DNA of 47,774 nt from a virus. How positions within the stretch are numbered: the stretch's first letter is position 1; every line of letters begins with the position of its first letter. Made by a program: the position numbers and the translations under genes. This document shows, in pieces, positions 39,687 to 46,953 of the stretch. Location of the stretch: IMG/VR virus record IMGVR_UViG_3300020202_000021, positions 1 to 47,774 of that record; one strand, 5' to 3'. The notes under the pieces were generated by a model. That model worked only from the letters and a program-made list of their open reading frames with translations, was not told where the DNA came from and searched no databases.

Positions 39687-40094
39687 ATGGACAACACGAT
39701 CACTGTCGTCGGCAATCTGACCCGGGAGCCCGAGCTGCGCTATCTCCCTGGCGGACAGGCCGTCTGCAAGCTCGGCATCGCCGTGAACCGCCGCTACATG
39801 AAGAACGACGAATGGCAGGAGGACACCAGCTTTTTCAACATCAACTGCTGGCGAGGTCTCGCCGAGCATGTTGCTGAGACTCTCGCTATCGGGTACCGCG
39901 TCATCGTCACCGGCCGCCTTCAGTCCCGTTCCTGGGAGACCGAGGACGGCCAGAAGCGCACTGTCGTCGAGATCGAAGCTGACGATATCGGTCCTTCCCT
40001 CCGCTGGGCCACCGCCACCATTGCCAAGGTTGAACGTCACCCCGCATGGCAGGAAGAGGTGAGCCCGTATGACCAATCAGGAACGCGTGGCTGA
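39687..40094 (+). CDS. ssb: Single-stranded DNA-binding protein
   Basis: A 135-residue OB-fold protein: NTITVVGNLTREPELRYLPG, CKLGIAVNRRY, DTSFFNINCWRGLAEHV and GYRVIVTGRLQSRSWETEDG are classic bacterial SSB segments. It would coat ssDNA in replication and recombination. Unlike most cellular SSBs it lacks the acidic DDDIPF-like tail and ends SPYDQSGTRG. ATG 39687 has AGAGAGGACGAG upstream; an in-frame earlier start at 39651 lies inside the hairpin. Confidence 0.9.
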   Translation: MDNTITVVGNLTREPELRYLPGGQAVCKLGIAVNRRYMKNDEWQEDTSFFNINCWRGLAEHVAETLAIGYRVIVTGRLQSRSWETEDGQKRTVVEIEADDIGPSLRWATATIAKVERHPAWQEEVSPYDQSGTRG

Positions 40095-40440
40095 GTTTCA
40101 CCGAGCCTTCGGTGTGCCCATTGAAGAGGCTCCCATGATTCCCTCCGTCGAGGTCGTTGACCTTCGGATGGCCCTTATGTCCGAGGAACTCCACGAGCTG
40201 AAAGTGGCCCTCTGGGCGGGCGATCTGGTGGCCACGGCCGACGCCATCGGGGACCTACTGGTGACCGTTTATGGCACTGCCTTGTCCTGCGGCATCGATG
40301 CCGACCGCGCGGTAGCTGAGGTTCACCGCTCGAACATGAGCAAGCTCGGACCTGACGGCAAGCCGATCCTGCGATCTGACGGAAAGGTGATGAAGGGTCC
40401 CAACTTCGTACCTCCAGACCTCTCGTGGGTGCTGACATGA
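40069..40440 (+). CDS. MazG-like (all-alpha) NTP pyrophosphohydrolase
   Basis: A 123-residue protein: VAEFHRAFGVPI, then LMSEELHELKVAL with the EExxE metal motif, and DAIGDLLVTVYGTALSCGID with the ExxD-like second motif (ADAIGD). It ends KPILRSDGKVMKGPNF. This is the phosphoribosyl-ATP pyrophosphohydrolase-like/MazG pattern seen in many phages. It may hydrolyse abnormal dNTPs or alarmone-type nucleotides. Overlaps the ssb 3' end by 26 bp. Confidence 0.85.
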   Translation: MTNQERVAEFHRAFGVPIEEAPMIPSVEVVDLRMALMSEELHELKVALWAGDLVATADAIGDLLVTVYGTALSCGIDADRAVAEVHRSNMSKLGPDGKPILRSDGKVMKGPNFVPPDLSWVLT

Positions 40441-40661
40441 CTTACCTCTGCACTGGCTCCTTCACCATCAAGGCCGCCAACCGGGAGCCCAAGCCCGACC
40501 CATCCCTGCCCAACCTCAAGCAGATCAACTGGACGTACACCTCCGGGGACTGCCAGGACTGCGGCCACCGCTTCGACTTCGTCCCCCATCCCCGAGCCAG
40601 CGACAACCGCCTTGTCCTCCCCCAGCACTACGTGAACGGCAAGCTCAAAGAAACCCCTTGA
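40437..40661 (+). CDS. Zinc-knuckle small protein
   Basis: A 74-residue protein starting MTYLCTGSFTIKAANREPKP with one CxxC (GDCQDCGHRF) and a His nearby. ATG overlaps the upstream TGA (ATGA). Its own TGA stop is part of the -35 box of the next promoter. Function unknown. Confidence 0.5.
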   Translation: MTYLCTGSFTIKAANREPKPDPSLPNLKQINWTYTSGDCQDCGHRFDFVPHPRASDNRLVLPQHYVNGKLKETP

Positions 40662-40686
40662 CCCCGTCCCCATCTGTATCTATGAT
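40658..40686 (+). promoter_or_regulatory. Sigma70-type promoter with flanking operator-like inverted repeat
   Basis: TTGACC (40658-40663), 17-bp spacer, TATGAT (40681-40686). ATCTGT in the spacer (40672-40677) and ACAGAC just downstream (40691-40696) form an inverted repeat around the -10. The same arrangement occurs at 45010. The stop codon of the preceding gene is embedded in the -35. Confidence 0.75.
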
Positions 40687-40726
40687 GACAACAGACAGAC
40701 GCACGAATCCGACACGGGAGAGCGAG

Positions 40727-40945
40727 ATGCGGCAGTGGTACGAGGATGTCAGAGAGGCGGTTGCAAAGGCGGGTGGATCCGTTACGGCCAAGGAGTACGC
40801 GCGGATGTACCGATGCTCGGTGGACCAGGCTCGCCACGTCTTGAACCAGGCGGCCACGCTCTATGGGGTACTGCGCAAGGTCACCTTGGGAACCCCTCGT
40901 GCAGGTGCCCGGTATGCCTATGAGGCCGTGGAGGTTGAAGCATAG
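40727..40945 (+). CDS. Winged-helix-like small DNA-binding protein
   Basis: A 72-residue protein starting MRQWYEDVREAVAKAGG. SVTAKEYARMYRCSVDQARH is a good helix-turn-helix, followed by VLRKVTLG...RYAYEAVEV strands as a wing. ATG 40727 has GGGAGAG upstream and lies about 34 nt after the predicted transcription start. It could bind the operator repeats shared by the promoters at 40658 and 45010. Confidence 0.55.
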   Translation: MRQWYEDVREAVAKAGGSVTAKEYARMYRCSVDQARHVLNQAATLYGVLRKVTLGTPRAGARYAYEAVEVEA

Positions 40946-41142
40946 TGAGCGCCGATCTGGTCCCCGTCAACGAGTCCGGGATGGCCTCCTACGACCGCCC
41001 CCAAGCCAATTGGAACCCGCCCTGTGAGACGTGCGGGACACGACTGACCAGCACGGTCGATCGTGATTTCTTCGGCCCCGGTTGCCACTACTACTCGCTG
41101 CGCTGCCTGCAGTGCCGACCCACCATCGAGGAGTCCCGATGA
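40945..41142 (+). CDS. Zinc-ribbon small protein
   Basis: A 65-residue protein with CETCGT and, about 27 residues later, CLQC: a two-knuckle zinc ribbon. The GTG overlaps the last base of the upstream TAG. Its stop overlaps the RecT-like gene's ATG. Function not known. Confidence 0.55.
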   Translation: MSADLVPVNESGMASYDRPQANWNPPCETCGTRLTSTVDRDFFGPGCHYYSLRCLQCRPTIEESR

Positions 41143-42521
41143 GCACCGATCTCGAGCTGTACGAATCCACCTCGGTTCCTGCTCTCCCTGAGCGTCTGAG
41201 CCTCCCGGAGATCCTCAAGACGGCTGAGATCCTCGCTGCTTCCGGCTACTTCCCGACGGCCAAGGAAGCCGGTCAGGCCGCAGCCAAGATCATGTGGGGA
41301 CAGGACATGGGCCTCACACCGATGCAGGCCATGACCGGGATTCATGTATGGGTGCAGGGCGGGACACCGACCATGCAGGTCAGCGCCAAGGTCATCACAT
41401 ACCTACTCAAGCGTCACGGGTTCACCTGGAAGTTCGTGCAGCACGATCCCGAAGCCTGCGAGGTCGAGGTCTACCGCCACGGCAAGCGCCTAGAACCCAA
41501 CGTCCGCTTCACCAAACAGCAAGCCACTAAGGCCGGACTCGCCAACAAGCAGGTCTGGACGGGCTACGGGGAGGACATGCTCTGGCACCGAGTAGCTGGC
41601 CGCATCGCCGACCGCTTCGCCCCCGAGATTTTCGACGCCGCTTCCATTCCCGTCATGACCCCCGAGCAGGCAGAGGCCACCTATCCCGACCCCCGCGACG
41701 ACCTGATGAAGGCCCTCTTCGCTGCCTACCGGGAGGTTAAACCCCACGGAGATTTCGCTACGCGCGAGGAGGAACGGGAGCAGCGTCTTGAGTGGTCAAG
41801 CATCGTCCTTGGCCGAGAGATCCGTTCATGGAACGGCCATGAGGCCCCCGAAACCCTAACCCGGGCTGACGTCCAAACCCTCCTCGACGAGCTTGCAAGG
41901 CTCCAAGCCACCCAACCCGCTCCCGCCCGGGAGCAGGCGGCCCCCGCTCTCTCCACGCCGCCCGTCGCGGTGTCGGGGGCCGAGTCCACAGCATCACAGA
42001 GTTCGGTAGGGCAGACGGACGAAGCGGTCGTAACGGGCTCTGCGTCACAAGGATGTGAACCCGTGGCTGCCCCTGCCGAGCACCACACCGCCGAGGTTCT
42101 TGGGGAAGTGGCCCCAGCGGATGGGGCGATGCCCGGAGGGATTGTGACCCAGAACGTGACTGGCACGCCCTCCGGGCCCGTCTCTACCACCAAGAAGCGC
42201 TACAAGACGGATCCCACCGGAGCCCCCAAGATCGCTCAGGGCATCGCCGAGAACCAGCGATTCAAGGCTGAGCGCAGGGCTCAGACTGAGGTCTCAAGGG
42301 ACTTTGAGGATCCCATCCAGTCCATGCCCCCGACCTTCCGCAAGCTGTATCTCGATCACTTCGACAACAAGACGGAGGCAGCGGCCGGCGTGGTTTGGGC
42401 CTGCATCGCGCGCTGGGAGGCTGCGGGCCAGTGGCCAGCCCCCGGAGAGGGAGCCCCCTGGAGCCTCGAACTGCTGAAGGAACTCGCTGCCGACACCTTT
42501 GAGAAGGACATGTATCGATGA
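41139..42521 (+). CDS. RecT-like single-strand annealing protein (putative)
   Basis: A 460-residue protein. Residues 20-185 match the phage RecT-like pattern: LPEILKTAEILAASGYFPTA, AAAKIMWGQDMGLTPMQAMT, GIHVWVQGGTPTMQVSAKVI, LLKRHGFTWKF, VRFTKQQATKAGL, then W..YGEDMLWHRVAGRIADR and MTPEQAEATYPD. These proteins anneal ssDNA in phage recombination. A Pro/Ala/Ser-rich linker (about 265-370) leads to a basic C-terminal domain. SSB and a RuvC-like resolvase in the same early region support recombination. No partner exonuclease was seen. Confidence 0.65.
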   Translation: MSTDLELYESTSVPALPERLSLPEILKTAEILAASGYFPTAKEAGQAAAKIMWGQDMGLTPMQAMTGIHVWVQGGTPTMQVSAKVITYLLKRHGFTWKFVQHDPEACEVEVYRHGKRLEPNVRFTKQQATKAGLANKQVWTGYGEDMLWHRVAGRIADRFAPEIFDAASIPVMTPEQAEATYPDPRDDLMKALFAAYREVKPHGDFATREEEREQRLEWSSIVLGREIRSWNGHEAPETLTRADVQTLLDELARLQATQPAPAREQAAPALSTPPVAVSGAESTASQSSVGQTDEAVVTGSASQGCEPVAAPAEHHTAEVLGEVAPADGAMPGGIVTQNVTGTPSGPVSTTKKRYKTDPTGAPKIAQGIAENQRFKAERRAQTEVSRDFEDPIQSMPPTFRKLYLDHFDNKTEAAAGVVWACIARWEAAGQWPAPGEGAPWSLELLKELAADTFEKDMYR

Positions 42522-42760
42522 CCGGCTGGGAAGCCGAGTGCCTCACTTGGGGCATTGAGGATGCCGAACCCGAGCGAACCCGAGCTGAGTGGTGGCAGAT
42601 GGCACACAAATTTCACGTTGCCACCGATGGCACCTGTTACCCCCAGCACCACGTTCTCTGTCCGCACTGCAATCCACAGTTCTGGACTGGCACCTACGAC
42701 TCCAGCGATGAACCGATCCCAACCGCTCTCTACGTGTCTCTATATGGAGGTCCAGCATGA
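42518..42760 (+). CDS. Zinc-knuckle small protein
   Basis: An 80-residue protein starting MTGWEAECLTWGIEDAEPER, with CYPQHHVLCPHC as a possible Cys/His zinc site. Coupled by ATGA overlaps on both sides. Family not recognised. Confidence 0.5.
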   Translation: MTGWEAECLTWGIEDAEPERTRAEWWQMAHKFHVATDGTCYPQHHVLCPHCNPQFWTGTYDSSDEPIPTALYVSLYGGPA

Positions 42761-42861
42761 GTGAGCCATGTTCTAACTGTGACGGTACTGGTACCGATCA
42801 AGGCGGAGATGTCTGCTGGACCTGTGATGGATCAGGACACGAAGGTGGCGGTCCGGAATGA
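42757..42861 (+). CDS. 34-residue DnaJ-type zinc-finger micro-protein
   Basis: MSEPCSNCDGTGTDQGG followed by DVCWTCDGSGH gives two CxxCxGxG motifs, the signature of the DnaJ cysteine-rich domain, in one minimal unit. ATGA overlaps couple it to both neighbours. DnaJ normally has four such motifs; two make one zinc site. It may bind unfolded protein, act as a redox or zinc module, or mimic a chaperone cofactor. Confidence 0.6.
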   Translation: MSEPCSNCDGTGTDQGGDVCWTCDGSGHEGGGPE

Positions 42862-43127
42862 CTTTGCCCCCCGAGTACACCGCCCGTCCCGGCGCCCACG
42901 GTGAGGTACAGGGCCCCCAACTGCAGGAGTGGATTGCCGAGATCGATGGTGTTCCCATCGGTTCGCTCCCAGTGGCCTACGAACGCCCCCTCAAGGCCAG
43001 GCCGTACCACTCCGGCGAAGCCACCTACCGTATCCGCTACACCGGCCCCGCCGACCCCCGAGTTGCCATCGCCTCCGTGCTGTCCAAGCTAGGCAAGAAC
43101 TTCACGGTGGAGGAACTTGATGCCTGA
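42858..43127 (+). CDS. Hypothetical early protein
   Basis: An 89-residue protein starting MTLPPEYTARPGAHGEVQGP, with strands (WIAEIDGVPIGSLPVAY, EATYRIRYTG) and a C-terminal helix. Family unknown. ATGA overlap upstream and an 8-bp overlap with the SLOG gene downstream. Confidence 0.5.
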   Translation: MTLPPEYTARPGAHGEVQGPQLQEWIAEIDGVPIGSLPVAYERPLKARPYHSGEATYRIRYTGPADPRVAIASVLSKLGKNFTVEELDA

Positions 43128-43497
43128 GCGTGTTGTCATCTTCGGTTCCCGCTTCAACCGTAGGGGGATCCCGCCGGAGACAGTCCGGAAGGCCCGCCGA
43201 ATGACCTACAGAGCCGTTGCGGAGCTTCCGGAGGGAACCATCGTGGTCAACGGCATGGCACCTAATGGTGTGGATTTCTGGGCTGAAAACGCAGCGGTCG
43301 AGATGGGTTACGACGTAGAGCGGTATTTCGCAGACTGGGATACGCACGGCAAGGCTGCTGGCTCCATCCGCAACGGCGTGATGGCGAAGGTGGCGGACCG
43401 CGGCGTAGGGATCTGGGACGGGCGCAGCCGTGGAACTAACAACATGGCAGAGCAACTCAAGAGACTGGGGAAGCCCGTGGAGGTACGCCGTGTCTGA
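43120..43497 (+). CDS. DUF2493 / YspA-like SLOG-family protein
   Basis: A 125-residue Rossmann-like protein: RVVIFGSRF, VVNGMAPNGVDFWAENAAVE, then FADWDTHGKAAGSIRNGVMA and GIWDGRSRGTNNMAEQ. This matches DUF2493, a SLOG subgroup proposed to bind nucleotide-derived ligands. In phages it may sense or sequester nucleotide signals, possibly relevant to defence, but this is unproven. Starts with ATG 43120, overlapping its neighbours on both sides. Confidence 0.8.
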   Translation: MPERVVIFGSRFNRRGIPPETVRKARRMTYRAVAELPEGTIVVNGMAPNGVDFWAENAAVEMGYDVERYFADWDTHGKAAGSIRNGVMAKVADRGVGIWDGRSRGTNNMAEQLKRLGKPVEVRRV

Positions 43498-44038
43498 CCT
43501 CTGCTTCCTCGCCCTCGACCTCTCCCAGACCTCAACCGGCGTGGCCCTCTGGTTTGAGGGCGAGATCCCTGAGACGAAGGTTCTCAAGAACGGGAAGGAG
43601 GGCCCCGAGCGTCTTGTGTGGATCCGTGACCAGATTCGGGACCTGACGTTGAATTGGGTCGTTCGTCAGCCCAATCTGGTCATTCTTGAGGGCTACGACT
43701 TCGGCACCCGCCATGGCGCTCACCACGCCGGCGAGCTCGGCGGTATCGTCCGCGTCGACCTCTGGGAGCACGGCATCCCCTACGTCCTCGTGTCCCCCTC
43801 GCAGCTCAAAAAGTACGCCACCGGCCGGGGCAACGCCTCCAAGTCCGAGGTGCTTCAGGTGGCCGTCCACCGCTTCGGCCGGACCTTCAAGACTGACGAC
43901 GAAGCCGATGCCCGCTGGCTCCTCGACATGGCTCTCGCCCGCTACGGCCTACCCCATGTCCGCATGCCCGCCCCGAACCGAGCCGTCCTCGACAAGATCA
44001 CTTGGCCCGTCCTAACCGCCTTGGAGGTACCCGCGTGA
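43490..44038 (+). CDS. RuvC-like Holliday-junction resolvase
   Basis: A 182-residue RNase H-fold nuclease: LALDLSQTSTG (D10), LVILEGYDFG (E67), and DDEADARWLLDMAL (D137, D140, D146) give the acidic catalytic set of RuvC-type resolvases. It would resolve branched DNA before packaging or during recombination. The GTG start overlaps the SLOG gene by 8 bp. Confidence 0.85.
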   Translation: MSDLCFLALDLSQTSTGVALWFEGEIPETKVLKNGKEGPERLVWIRDQIRDLTLNWVVRQPNLVILEGYDFGTRHGAHHAGELGGIVRVDLWEHGIPYVLVSPSQLKKYATGRGNASKSEVLQVAVHRFGRTFKTDDEADARWLLDMALARYGLPHVRMPAPNRAVLDKITWPVLTALEVPA

Positions 44039-44310
44039 CCACAGAAACTCGTCCTGGTGAATGGCGATCCGTAGAGGGCCGGCCATTCCAAGTACCGTTT
44101 GTCGATCGCCTTGGAATGGCCATCAAGGAAGGGGATGAAGTGCTGTTCGCACAGCGTAGTCGCTTTGTGCTCGGTCGTATCCACATCTTGAACAGTCACG
44201 ATCAGACAGCCATGATCCGAGACATCGAGGGGAAGATCACGGGTCACCTCATCATCCGTCCGACGTCGGAATTGGTGTTCGTTTGTACCGCCTCGGAGGT
44301 AGTCGCATGA
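44035..44310 (+). CDS. Hypothetical beta-barrel-like protein
   Basis: A 91-residue protein starting VTTETRPGEWRSVEGRPF, rich in short strands (DEVLFAQRSRFVLGRIHIL, QTAMIRDIEG, ELVFVCT), an SH3-like barrel pattern. GTGA overlap with the resolvase gene. No specific family. Confidence 0.5.
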   Translation: MTTETRPGEWRSVEGRPFQVPFVDRLGMAIKEGDEVLFAQRSRFVLGRIHILNSHDQTAMIRDIEGKITGHLIIRPTSELVFVCTASEVVA

Positions 44311-44783
44311 AAACCGCCGCCGAGTACGCCAAACTGGCCGAGAAGCATCTCGATATGACTGAGGGCTGCTCATGTGAGGATCCGGCTTTCGCGACTTACC
44401 AACGAGACGCGCAGGTCTACGCCACCCTTGCCCAAGCCGCCGCCACGCTTGAGGCCGCCCACCTGATGGGCCCCACCCCCGAGGACCAAGCTCGCCTCGA
44501 CGTGCTGATGGATCCTCAGCCCGGAGTCTGCATCGAATGCGGTTGCGCTGCCAACATCGACTCTGACCTCGGAGGCGTATGCGAGGAGTACCCCGGCTGC
44601 AGTGCCCTCATGGAGACTAAGCCTGCCTTCTACTGCACTCGCGAATGGGGCAGCCATGAGGCGGTTATCAGGGGCACTGACGGTAAGGCCCACGTTTCGT
44701 TTCCTCACTATCACCGCTGCATCTACCAAGCGGGGCATGAGCATGACGAACCCCACTACTGCGCCTGTGGGTCCGAACTATGA
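44307..44783 (+). CDS. Cys/His-rich early protein
   Basis: A 158-residue protein. A helical N-terminal half precedes CIECGCAANIDSDLGGVCEE and a tail with FYC, HYHRC and HYCACGS groups. Multiple Cys/His clusters suggest two zinc sites. Unknown function. Coupled upstream (ATGA) and downstream. Confidence 0.55.
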   Translation: MKTAAEYAKLAEKHLDMTEGCSCEDPAFATYQRDAQVYATLAQAAATLEAAHLMGPTPEDQARLDVLMDPQPGVCIECGCAANIDSDLGGVCEEYPGCSALMETKPAFYCTREWGSHEAVIRGTDGKAHVSFPHYHRCIYQAGHEHDEPHYCACGSEL

Positions 44784-45013
44784 CTACCAACGGCCGCGGC
44801 CCCCTCACGACCGCCGAAGCCTGCGCTCTGCTCGACTGCGCCCCCATGCAGCTCTACCGCTGGCGCGACGCCGGCCATCTGACTGCCACTAAAGAACGCA
44901 CAGCCGGCACCGGCCGCCTTCTGTGGGACGCTTCCGATGTTCGCGTCCTCGCCCTCAAGCTCCCCCCCAAGCGCCCCGGCCACACTCGCCGCCTCGCCAA
45001 GAAATCCTCTTGA
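44780..45013 (+). CDS. MerR/excisionase-type HTH protein
   Basis: A 77-residue protein. LTTAEACALLDCAPMQLYRW, then RDAGHLTATK...GRLLWDASDV, is the HTH_17/MerR-like pattern of excisionases and small regulators, with a basic C-terminal tail. No integrase was found, so a regulatory role is more likely than excision. Its TGA forms part of the next promoter's -35 box. Confidence 0.7.
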   Translation: MTTNGRGPLTTAEACALLDCAPMQLYRWRDAGHLTATKERTAGTGRLLWDASDVRVLALKLPPKRPGHTRRLAKKSS

Positions 45014-45038
45014 CCTCGCACGTATCTGTTGCGATGAT
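45010..45038 (+). promoter_or_regulatory. Promoter with flanking operator-like inverted repeat
   Basis: TTGACC (45010-45015), 17-bp spacer, GATGAT (45033-45038). ATCTGT (45024-45029) and ACAGAC (45043-45048) occupy exactly the same positions relative to the boxes as in the promoter at 40658. The preceding TGA stop is again within the -35. Confidence 0.7.
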
Positions 45039-45070
45039 AGCTACAGACATCACGACGACAGGAGGACGGG

Positions 45071-45265
45071 ATGGACGAGCTGATCCAAGAGCTCCAGGAA
45101 GCCAAGACGCGGCTCCTCAAGGAACGTGACACGTTTGAGGTAGGAAGCACAGATTGGCGATCGGCACACTCTGCTGCTGCGGCTTATGCAGAGGCAATCC
45201 TCATGGCTCTGAAAGCCAAGCGCCGCATGGCCGAGCGTGAGCCCGCATGGGACCTACAGCCGTGA
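45071..45265 (+). CDS. Hypothetical helical protein
   Basis: A 64-residue helical protein (MDELIQELQEAKTRLLKERD... AYAEAILMALKAKRRMAERE). A strong AGGAGG lies 6 nt before the ATG. First product of the promoter at 45010. Family not recognised. Confidence 0.6.
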   Translation: MDELIQELQEAKTRLLKERDTFEVGSTDWRSAHSAAAAYAEAILMALKAKRRMAEREPAWDLQP

Positions 45266-45441
45266 ACGACGACGCTTACGGCCCCTCGATCTGGGAGCGG
45301 ATCGCCAATCGCCTCGGCTCCCGTCTCAGCCCCACCGCCAATGATCTCCACGAGCTGGAACTGCTCATCGAGGGCCACATCACCGCTGACATGCTGCAGC
45401 AATGGTGGGACGACTACGACCAGATGAAAGGTGCGAAATGA
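45262..45441 (+). CDS. Hypothetical early protein
   Basis: A 59-residue acidic protein starting VNDDAYGPSIWERIANRLGS. GTG 45262 overlaps the previous TGA and is preferred over ATG 45247. The C-terminus HELELLIEGHITADMLQQWW forms helices. Function unknown. Confidence 0.5.
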   Translation: MNDDAYGPSIWERIANRLGSRLSPTANDLHELELLIEGHITADMLQQWWDDYDQMKGAK

Positions 45442-45947
45442 CCATCCGCCCTACCCCCACCACCGAAGCCGTTCGGGAAACCCTCACCACAGAGCCCTCC
45501 GAGGAGGCTCAAGCTCGTCACCTCGCAGCTATTCGAGACGCTGCCCGCGATGACTTTGAGCAGTTCACGGCGCAGGCTCTTGGTAACCAAGCCAGTCGCA
45601 TCCTCCAGCTGGAAGCCTTCAAGGCCCAAGCTGAGTTCCAGATCATGAACCTCACCCAGCAGATGCAGGCCGTCATCGAGTCCCAGAAGAGCGAGGACAC
45701 CGAGGTCCTCATCGCTAAGCAGCGCTCCATCCTAGCCCTCGCCCTCTCCGAGGTTATGGCAGACAACGAATTCCTTCCGCATCTCGTAGATGAGATCACC
45801 GATGCTTCATGGAGAGTGTGGTGCGCCGAGGTCTACCGCCGCTATGGCGGCCCCGAGTTCGGCCTCTGGCTCAACCCCCCCGACCATGTCAGCGACAAGA
45901 CCAAGCAGCTCGTAAAGCTCTTCCTGCAGCGCCGGCAGGAGGCGTGA
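45438..45947 (+). CDS. Hypothetical coiled-coil protein
   Basis: A 169-residue protein starting MTIRPTPTTEAVRETLTTEP. Residues 40-100 are long helices (QASRILQLEAFKAQAEFQIM, NLTQQMQAVIESQKS), followed by a compact C-terminal region with WRVWCAEVYRRYGGPEFGLW. ATGA overlap upstream. Unknown role. Confidence 0.55.
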   Translation: MTIRPTPTTEAVRETLTTEPSEEAQARHLAAIRDAARDDFEQFTAQALGNQASRILQLEAFKAQAEFQIMNLTQQMQAVIESQKSEDTEVLIAKQRSILALALSEVMADNEFLPHLVDEITDASWRVWCAEVYRRYGGPEFGLWLNPPDHVSDKTKQLVKLFLQRRQEA

Positions 45948-46036
45948 TGCCCTCCGCTCGGGACATCGTCACCGCCCTCACCCTTGCCGCCGTGGTTGTC
46001 GCTCTCACCATGCTCGCTGCCGACTTCATCCACTGA
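45947..46036 (+). CDS. 29-residue membrane micropeptide
   Basis: MPSARDIVTALTLAAVVVAL then TMLAADFIH: a single hydrophobic helix of about 19 residues. The ATG overlaps the last base of the upstream TGA, and the next gene starts 11 nt later with its own AAAGGA. Coupling and topology suggest a real product; role unknown. Confidence 0.5.
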   Translation: MPSARDIVTALTLAAVVVALTMLAADFIH

Positions 46037-46047
46037 AAGGAACCGCC

Positions 46048-46449
46048 ATGCGCCGCATCCTCGCCCGCTCGTTCCTCGCTGTGGTCTCCCTGGCTCTCGT
46101 CTGGGGCCCCCTCGCTCCGACCTCCGGTGCAGCCGGATCCGTCCAGGTTGCCGCTCATCTGCAGGCCCCCAACCCGCCCTACGCCTACACCTCGTGGACC
46201 GCCAGCCCCGGCACCTCCTACACCGTCCTCGAGTCGACGTGGATGGTCCGTGTGAACTGCTCTACTGGTGCCGCCATCGCCACCCTTGGTCTGCGTCAGC
46301 TCTACTCCGCTGGTAACGCTGGTCCCCGCACCATGCGCTCCAACGACGTCCAGATCCTTGCCGGAGACTGCATGGTCCCCGCCGGCAACATCACCCGCAA
46401 CGGAGCTGTCCTCGTCTCGTCCGTTGGCCCCAAGTATGGGCCGTTCTAA
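46048..46449 (+). CDS. Secreted protein with signal peptide
   Basis: A 133-residue protein. MRRILARSFLAVVSLALVWG is a typical Sec signal with cleavage near SGAAG (about residue 29). The mature part is strand-rich with two Cys (VNCSTG, GDCMVP) positioned for a disulfide. A secreted early-region protein could alter the host surface or exclude other phages. No known family. Confidence 0.6.
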   Translation: MRRILARSFLAVVSLALVWGPLAPTSGAAGSVQVAAHLQAPNPPYAYTSWTASPGTSYTVLESTWMVRVNCSTGAAIATLGLRQLYSAGNAGPRTMRSNDVQILAGDCMVPAGNITRNGAVLVSSVGPKYGPF

Positions 46450-46458
46450 GGAGTCGCC

Positions 46459-46611
46459 ATGCCCACCGAAGAGACCGTCATCACGGCCGAGCTCGCAGCC
46501 GCCTACGACCTCATCCGCAAGCTGTGGCGGAGACCTGACCTCCACCGTGTGCAGCTCACCGAGCAGGAGCAGATCACCCTCAAGGCCGCCATCGAGGCAG
46601 GCGAGCGATGA
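46459..46611 (+). CDS. 50-residue hypothetical protein
   Basis: MPTEETVITAELAAAYDLIR and then LWRRPDLHRVQLTEQEQ... a small helical protein. TAAGGAG lies 5 nt before the ATG. ATGA overlap with the next gene. Function unknown. Confidence 0.5.
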   Translation: MPTEETVITAELAAAYDLIRKLWRRPDLHRVQLTEQEQITLKAAIEAGER

Positions 46612-46823
46612 TCGCTCTGTCCTTGACCTCCGCGGATAATGAGGCCATGTCCATGCGCCCCGGTTGCGCCCAGTGCGGCGGTCACTTGCCTACCCGCCGA
46701 AAGTACAAGTTCTTTTGCTCCGAGGTGTGTCAACAGATCATGGACGCCTACATCGTCTCTCGGATGAAGGCTCGTCCGAAGACCCAAGGTCCCATTTTGC
46801 TCGGGAGGTACGGCCGTGCCTGA
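46608..46823 (+). CDS. Zinc-ribbon small protein
   Basis: A 71-residue protein. GCAQCGGHLPTRRKYKFFCS then EVCQQ gives CxxC...CxxxC, resembling the small FCS-type zinc knuckles. The coupled ATG at 46608 is used here. An internal ATG 46647 follows GGATAAT by 6 nt and might also be used from a leaderless transcript. Confidence 0.55.
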   Translation: MIALSLTSADNEAMSMRPGCAQCGGHLPTRRKYKFFCSEVCQQIMDAYIVSRMKARPKTQGPILLGRYGRA

Positions 46824-46953
46824 GACCGTCGAGGTCCCCGCTGCTGACCTCGCCATCCTTCTGGCCATGCTCGAGGACCACCAGCTTGAGACCCTGACTC
46901 CCCGGGAGGAAGGGGCTATCGAGAACTTGCGGGAGGCTCTGCTAAGGCGATGA
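46816..46953 (+). CDS. 45-residue hypothetical protein
   Basis: VPETVEVPAADLAILLAMLE and DHQLETLTPREEGAIENLRE: a short helical, acidic protein. GTG overlaps the previous gene by 8 bp, and the stop overlaps the methylase ATG (ATGA). No family recognised. Confidence 0.5.
   Translation: MPETVEVPAADLAILLAMLEDHQLETLTPREEGAIENLREALLRR

Noticed and set aside
44780-45013. Excisionase-like HTH as a sign of integration
   Set aside because: No integrase, transposase or attachment-site-like repeat was recognised, so a temperate integrating lifestyle is not supported by this gene alone.
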